This document shows, piece by piece, positions 60,715-64,000 of a DNA stretch of 64,000 bases. Every line of letters starts with the position of its first letter. Positions within the stretch are counted from its first letter, which is position 1. The notes beneath the pieces were generated by a model. It was not told the DNA's origin. It did no database searches and saw nothing but the letters and a program-made list of their open reading frames with translations. The stretch comes from Echiichthys vipera. Taxonomy: Eukaryota; Chordata; Actinopteri; Perciformes; Trachinidae. The stretch is taken from assembly GCA_963691815.1 (NCBI GenBank), contig OY829650.1, positions 12,316,010 to 12,380,009 on the forward strand, read 5' to 3'. The translations under genes and the position numbers were made by a program.

Positions 60715-63429
60715 CCCCCAGGGACACTTGAGTGAAGGCTATGGGAAGCTGTGCAGCATCTACCTCAAACTGCTCATCACCAAAATGGAGTTCCACATCA
60801 AAGTGAGTCAGACTAGCCTATAAAAAATCCAGCGCCAGTCTCCCTCATCACTCCTTTGTTTCAGACTCTGTTTTTAATGTCTCTGCAGGGGGGAGGGGGG
60901 TGCGGCTTCATAGAAAAGTCTGGCTTTTACACTAATGGCCTCGTAAGAATCTGTAACGTAGCCTTTTTATGAGACAGCAGAGCAGTGCGGGGACAGAGGC
61001 AGTGTTGATGCTATCACAGGGAGACGTGCTTAGTTGATGCTACGCTGAAGGTGAATTCTTTCTCAAGGGTGAAGGGAGTCTTAGAGGAGCCAGGACGTAA
61101 CAGGGGAATCAGAGTGTGAGTGACGTGACACTTTACCAGAGGAAACTATTTATCAACTTTTATCTCCCCTCTCAGTACCCTTTCTTTTTGATAAATGTCT
61201 GGATCATACATTCAGCATTCAGGTTGATCTACAAGCTTCACGCAATGTCTAAAATAACGAGTGAGCTCACAGAGAAGGAAATACACATTCTCTCCCTTAC
61301 ACACGCAACATAAAGGTCAATTTATTTAACATTCAGCTCCTGCAAACGCTGTTTCATACTAACAAAAGAGTATATTCTTGAATCATTTTTACTTGCTTGT
61401 AAATCGTTATCTACTGCGTACAGTGCATCCATGTTTCTACAGGAATTTGGTGCCTTAACTTATTTTATTATTTTCTGTCGTCTTTTTTTCTTTGTTTTGT
61501 CTCTTTGGTGTGCTCACACCTGCCCACCATTACACTTCACACCATTTGTGAACGAGCAGAGAAACAAGAACAGTTTTAGTTTTGTAACAACAGACCTGTG
61601 TGATTAAATGCCAGGGTTTTTTTTTGTTTTGATTGGCTTCAGTTAGTGAGAAGACAAGGGAGATCGACCTATCTAGAATTGGCTAGTAGGAGGTTACACT
61701 TTGACAGCCATTCCAGTGCACTTTGCCTAGTTGAAGGTCCGAAACTTCGGACTTCCCATGGTACTTGAACGCAGCATGAGCAGCGCAAGTGAAACGGAGC
61801 AACGAATGACAAGCAGCAAGCCCTGCAAATAATTTTTTGGTAACCGAATAAAATGATTGGTCAGACTTTGATCAGAAATATGAGATTTGAATATTGATGA
61901 GTTCCAACACCTGGTGGATTTCTTTTACATTTTAGTGTGCCGTACACTTACTGGAAGCATTTTAAGATTACAAAAGAAAAGTGTACAAATTGCTTCAAGT
62001 GTACACTATTTAGAAAGTTTGAACTGTTTTTACCTTGTGATGCCTTCACATGCTCCACATCAATAGGTGTCCAGCATCGCTAACTGTGCGGCACATTTGA
62101 ATTCAGCGTGGGAAAGTCGCCACGGACACTCAGCTCGTAATTCTCAGTAAAGCAGCAAATACAAGCGCCTTCATTAGTGGGTCATATGATCATTTAACAT
62201 TGTTTTAGCTCACTCTTTGAGAGATAGAAACTTAACAGACAACGCAATAGGTGAAAATGTTACGGATTACAACTTTAAAACAATCCGTATATTTTAATAG
62301 ATCACATGACGTGTTGCTCATAGTAATGAAGCCATCAGCCGACTCTGCAGCTCCCCTCTGCTTTACAGAGACTTTTTCAGCTAATCGTTTGGTTTTCTGG
62401 CCCACATCTCTGTCTCAGAGAGTTTAAAGAGAGTGAGTATCGGGCTGAAGTTCATCAGGTGAAGACAAACACGACTCCAAAGGAATTATGAAATGAAAAT
62501 ACTCAAGTTGTAGCAACGTTAATGGTCATAAACATCAGATTCTGCCCGTAAACGATCACAACCTTCTCCTGTTGTCTTCTCTTTCAGAACCCTCGTTTCC
62601 CCGGAAACCTACAGATGTCAAACAGACAGCTCGACGAGGCGGGAGAGAACGACGTTAACAACTTGTGAGTGCGGCGTGCTGCTGCTCTTTCGTCTGATGT
62701 TATTGTTTTTATAGTTATTGCCGGCCGGGCCCTCAGATATTCATGAGTTTAAGTGTTTTATATCAAGCTGTGTCGACCAAAGTGTGAAATGAAATCTAAT
62801 TGGATGAAGGCATTAATAATAATAATAATGCACCAGAGCCGCAAGAACTCATCAATGAGAGAGATGATGGAAAAAAGATACTATTCAAAATTAAAATGGT
62901 GACTAAAGTTTTGAATTTAATTGATTTGATGGTCAAAATTACATTTTATTCTTACATCAAAGCTTATTCTTCCTCACACTGTCGGGAAATAGGAGATAAA
63001 AAATGGAGAGGAAAGGTTTAATTTCATTGTTTTCATCAGTGGGTCTGCATTTTTCTGTCTCCGTCTAAGCAGTTTAGTTCAGTAGAGAGTTTTAATAACT
63101 ACTACGTTGAGCTTTCTTTGGCTTGTCACCCCTTTAAAACAAGCAAATGGCTAATGTGCCGTTGATGCTTTAATGAGATGTGAGCGGTTCAATCAGACAC
63201 TGATTTTTCCTTCCTTGATTGTTTACTTTTAAAGAAGTAAGTAGTTTGTTCTTAAAGTATCTCAGGTAGGACCCACTCTATAGAGTTACAGGTGTATTGT
63301 TTTATTTTATTGTTTTGGGTCATTTCACCATGACTCAGCCAATCAGAATGCAGAAAGAAAATTACGGTGCTGATTGGAGAAAAAAAAACATCTGAAAAAA
63401 CGGAAGAATCACATTTTTTTGGTTTTCTC

Positions 63430-63510
<81 letters not shown>

Positions 63511-64000
63511 TGCGTGTGTGTGTGTGTGAGTGCGTGCGTGCGTGCTCCCGCGGATCCTCAACAAGTCCTAACAGGCATTTAATTCATTAATCTAAAAACA
63601 AGGCCTTAATTGTTATTAAAATGTCTTATATCAAATTTTCAAGGGTCTTTAAAGTGTTAACACAAGGGCAGTGGGATTTTAATTTTTAACCTTAGTGGCA
63701 AATCTCTAAATAATTGGTCTAAATAAATTTTTTTAAATATTTTACCAAATACCGTAACATCACACAGATTTTTATAGTGGAACCAACACAACAGTCATGA
63801 GGTTGTGTCCACGCAAGACGCACACTTTTTTTATTTTAGTTTATTGTCCTAAATTGGTCCTAAATTTCATTCCAGGTGGCATTAAAAAGTCTTGACAAGT
63901 CTGGAATTGAAGTTGCTTTAAGCTGTAGGAAGCCTGGCGTGTTTACTGGAATCATGTCTCTTTCTCTTCTGTATCTCCGGTCTTTTAGCTTCCAGTTGAC
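35050..64000 (+). CDS. hip1: HIP1, huntingtin-interacting protein 1, N-terminal part (cut by window end)
   Basis: HIP1 links clathrin, AP2, phosphoinositides and actin at endocytic sites. Coding exons seen: 35050-35166, 56664-56727, 57504-57646, 57779-57835, 60722-60802, 62588-62664, and the start of exon 7 at 63989. An alternative first exon lies at 43423-43440. The joined frame begins MDRVKSSMQQVPSAIPKVIR and runs through AVSINKAINTQEVAVKEKHA, GTHHEKGGHTFWAAVNRLPL, VLCWKFCHVFHKLLRDGHPN, GHLSEGYGKLCSIYLKLL and NPRFPGNLQMSNRQLDEAG. That is most of the lipid-binding ANTH domain, about residues 32-180. HIP1 fits better than HIP1R because of AVSINKAINTQEVAVKEKH and the RFPGNLQMS block. The coiled coil and talin-like I/LWEQ region must lie beyond the right edge. 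Intron 2 is AT-AC; the other introns are GT-AG and phases agree. Confidence 0.94.
37805..38100. repeat. degenerate 32-34-bp minisatellite interrupted by a hairpin element
   Basis: Units with ACTGTTTCAAC and CCATTACTTTTAGC recur near 37809, 37841, 37873, 37907, 38012 and 38045. Between the fourth and fifth unit lies a 71-bp segment with perfect 15-bp inverted ends (37934-37948 and 37990-38004). Confidence 0.75.
40360..40540. repeat. dispersed repeat fragment
   Basis: It begins CATAGACTGTATATAAAGAT and contains CTCCGCCATCTTG, motifs I recognise from a widespread teleost element. Borders are uncertain. Confidence 0.4.
40824..41157. mobile_element. MITE-like element with 9-bp flanking direct repeat
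   Basis: Inverted ends are GGTTGTCACGATAC and GTACTTTTGACAAC (imperfect). GTGTTAACT occurs directly on both sides (40815-40823 and 41158-41166), consistent with an 8-9-bp target duplication. Confidence 0.65.
42201..42231. repeat. (CA)n microsatellite
   Basis: About 15 CA units. Confidence 0.9.
42284..42345 (-). mobile_element. retroelement 3' tail fragment, reversed
   Basis: GATAAGATAAGATAATCC then TTAATTAGTCCCATAGAGGG GAAATA is the reverse complement of the tail seen at 30435-30463, ending in GATAA repeats. Confidence 0.55.
43080..43422 (+). promoter_or_regulatory. GC-rich putative internal promoter of hip1
   Basis: This block is clearly richer in G+C and CpG than the flanking intron and holds a tandem GGAA stretch (about 43209-43238). 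It ends just upstream of the ATG-plus-donor unit at 43423-43440. The long open frames predicted across it on both strands come from the GC bias. Confidence 0.45.
43423..43440 (+). CDS. hip1: probable alternative hip1 first exon 1b (MDLSKI)
   Basis: ATG in strong context (A at -3, G at +4) begins a six-codon frame, MDLSKI, that ends at a perfect donor GTAAGT in phase 0. That phase lets it splice directly to hip1 exon 2 (AVSINK). The 350 bases upstream are GC- and CpG-rich with a GGAA run, unlike the AT-rich intron around it, as expected of a second promoter. It would replace the 39-residue exon 1a with six residues. This is inferred from sequence only. Confidence 0.55.
45402..45641 (-). mobile_element. 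tRNA-derived SINE, reversed
   Basis: On the minus strand the head reads GGCGGCTGTGGCTAAGAGGT then GGTGGTTCGATCCCCGGCTC, with A- and B-box-like motifs of a tRNA. The body has the CATTCACCCATTCACAC and AGTGTCTTCCCCAAGGA motifs of a common fish SINE. Confidence 0.75.
47020..47358. mobile_element. MITE with AGGGCTGGG terminal inverted repeats
   Basis: The left end AGGGCTGGGAAATATATC mirrors the right end ATTTCATCGCCCAGCCCT. The interior has ATATC-rich sequence inverted around the centre (GATATTGATTTTGG and CAATATCCATACCG). No protein is encoded. Confidence 0.7.
48005..48155. repeat. dispersed repeat fragment (retroelement-like)
   Basis: TTAATTTAACCAGGTTAGTC, AGATCTCTTATACAAGGGAG and ACTTGACCAAGACGGCAGCA are recognisable blocks of a common teleost interspersed repeat. 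Confidence 0.55.
51746..52249. mobile_element. hAT-type non-autonomous element, 504 bp
   Basis: Ends CAATGGTTCTCAAACTTTGT and ACAGTTTGAGAACCAGTT are inverted repeats of the CAGTGGTTCTCAAACTT type known for hAT elements. Flanks GCATATAC and GCATATAA match at 7 of 8. Inner mirrored motifs include GGTGGTACACCA and TACCACCAGTGGTAC. Confidence 0.75.
52408..52512 (+). mobile_element. internally deleted tRNA-derived SINE
   Basis: The head GGGTGGCTCACCTGGTAGAG TGTGCACCCCATA is an A-box-containing tRNA-like start. The B box is lost, and a short CTTCCTTGTCTATCTATAA tail follows. Confidence 0.5.
52530..53170. repeat. dispersed teleost repeat (unclassified)
   Basis: GTCTCTTGACCTCTGACCTG, AAGATATCTGAATGTAAATG and CCCCTTTACAGACACTGGAC are blocks I recognise from an abundant fish repeat. 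It has no obvious inverted ends and no coding capacity. Confidence 0.5.
54564..54592. repeat. (TA)n microsatellite
   Basis: About 14 TA units. Confidence 0.9.
55511..55695. repeat. dispersed repeat starting AAAGAGGACCTATTATGC
   Basis: The AAAGAGGACCTATTATGCTT start followed by a GCGGCGGCAAAGAGGCAAAT block is typical of a widespread teleost element. Borders are approximate. Confidence 0.45.
56664..56727 (+). CDS. hip1: hip1 exon 2
   Basis: It encodes AVSINKAINTQEVAVKEKHA then Arg plus one base, after a CTTCACAG acceptor. This is the first part of the ANTH domain. Its donor is ATATCCTT, the AT-AC minor-spliceosome consensus; no GT occurs at the homologous position. Confidence 0.92.
56728..57503 (+). 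other. hip1: hip1 intron 2, AT-AC U12-type intron
   Basis: The intron begins ATATCCTT and ends in TCAC. TCCTTGAC at 57484-57491 is a perfect U12 branch site, 13 nt from the acceptor to the branch A. Cutting at these points joins GCC AGG A to CC TGC ATC and restores the conserved HARTCILGTHHEK. A GT microsatellite begins about 20 nt inside the donor. Confidence 0.9.
56748..56859. repeat. (GT)n microsatellite next to the hip1 AT-AC donor
   Basis: GT repeats with GC and TT interruptions begin about 20 nt inside intron 2 on the sense strand, giving a UG-rich RNA. Confidence 0.95.
57504..57646 (+). CDS. hip1: hip1 exon 3
   Basis: It encodes TCILGTHHEKGGHTFWAAV, then NRLPLSSNAVLCWKFCHVF and HKLLRDGHPN: the core of the ANTH domain, nearly identical to the mammalian protein from memory. 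The donor GTATGT follows in phase 0. Confidence 0.94.
57779..57835 (+). CDS. hip1: hip1 exon 4
   Basis: Nineteen codons, VIKDSMRNKADLTDMSRMW, lie between a CCCTGCAG acceptor and a GTAAGA donor. Both ends are in phase 0. The DMSRMW motif is characteristic of HIP1. Confidence 0.93.
60608..60713. repeat. (CT)n microsatellite forming the hip1 exon 5 pyrimidine tract
   Basis: Nearly pure CT runs for about 100 bases and ends in CCCCCCCCAG, the acceptor of exon 5. The tract doubles as a very long polypyrimidine signal. Confidence 0.95.
60722..60802 (+). CDS. hip1: hip1 exon 5
   Basis: Twenty-seven codons from GHLSEGYGKLCSIYLKLL to TKMEFHIK, donor GTGAGT. The acceptor is preceded by about 100 bases of almost pure CT repeat. 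Confidence 0.93.
62588..62664 (+). CDS. hip1: hip1 exon 6
   Basis: It encodes NPRFPGNLQMSNRQLDEAG then ENDVNN and two bases of the next codon. Acceptor TTTCAG, donor GTGAGT. The split codon is completed as Phe by exon 7. Confidence 0.93.
63432..63541. repeat. (GT)n microsatellite in hip1 intron 6
   Basis: About 110 bp of GT with GAGTGC interruptions near the right end. Confidence 0.95.
63989..64000 (+). CDS. hip1: hip1 exon 7, first 12 bases
   Basis: After the acceptor TCTTTTAG the sequence C TTC CAG TTG AC completes Phe and adds FQLT, as expected from the conserved NNFFQLTVEM stretch. The window ends here. Confidence 0.85.

Overview
The window is vertebrate nuclear DNA, almost certainly from a spiny-rayed (percomorph-type) teleost. 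The evidence is three recognisable vertebrate genes split into many short exons, very long CA/GT microsatellites, and several fish-style tRNA-headed SINEs and short inverted-repeat transposons. I cannot name the species. There is no prokaryotic, plasmid, phage or CRISPR content.

Layout. Positions 1-9.3 kb are intergenic and repeat-rich with no gene I can support. Positions 9.3-26.7 kb hold baz1b (WSTF, Williams syndrome transcription factor) on the minus strand. I resolved 21 coding exons that join in frame into 1601 codons plus a stop. Positions 27.1-29.4 kb hold bcl7b, also minus strand, six coding exons and 196 residues. Positions 29.4-34.8 kb are an AT-rich intergenic stretch. From 34.8 kb to the right edge lies the 5' part of hip1 (huntingtin-interacting protein 1) on the plus strand: exon 1, a likely alternative first exon at 43.4 kb, and exons 2-7, with exon 7 cut by the window end. 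hip1 intron 1 spans 21.5 kb and holds most of the mobile elements.

BAZ1B and BCL7B are neighbours in the human Williams-Beuren interval at 7q11.23, and human HIP1 lies outside that interval on the same chromosome band. The block therefore looks like a rearranged, condensed form of that neighbourhood. BAZ1B is a chromatin-remodeller subunit (WICH, with SMARCA5) and H2A.X kinase. BCL7B is a BAF/SWI-SNF accessory subunit. HIP1 is an endocytic clathrin/actin adaptor. They are linked by position and are not a functional operon.

Points of most interest: two introns with textbook minor-spliceosome (U12) signals, one AT-AC in hip1 and one GT-AG in baz1b; a 28-bp minisatellite in baz1b intron 1 that forms a dense array of MYB-consensus sites; an exact 44-bp copy of part of the baz1b PHD exon in a nearby intron; an in-frame 21-bp tandem repeat in baz1b exon 11; and a probable second hip1 promoter. 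I found no evidence of a wholly new biological system. All splice sites were placed by eye from consensus, reading phase and remembered homology, without alignment software.
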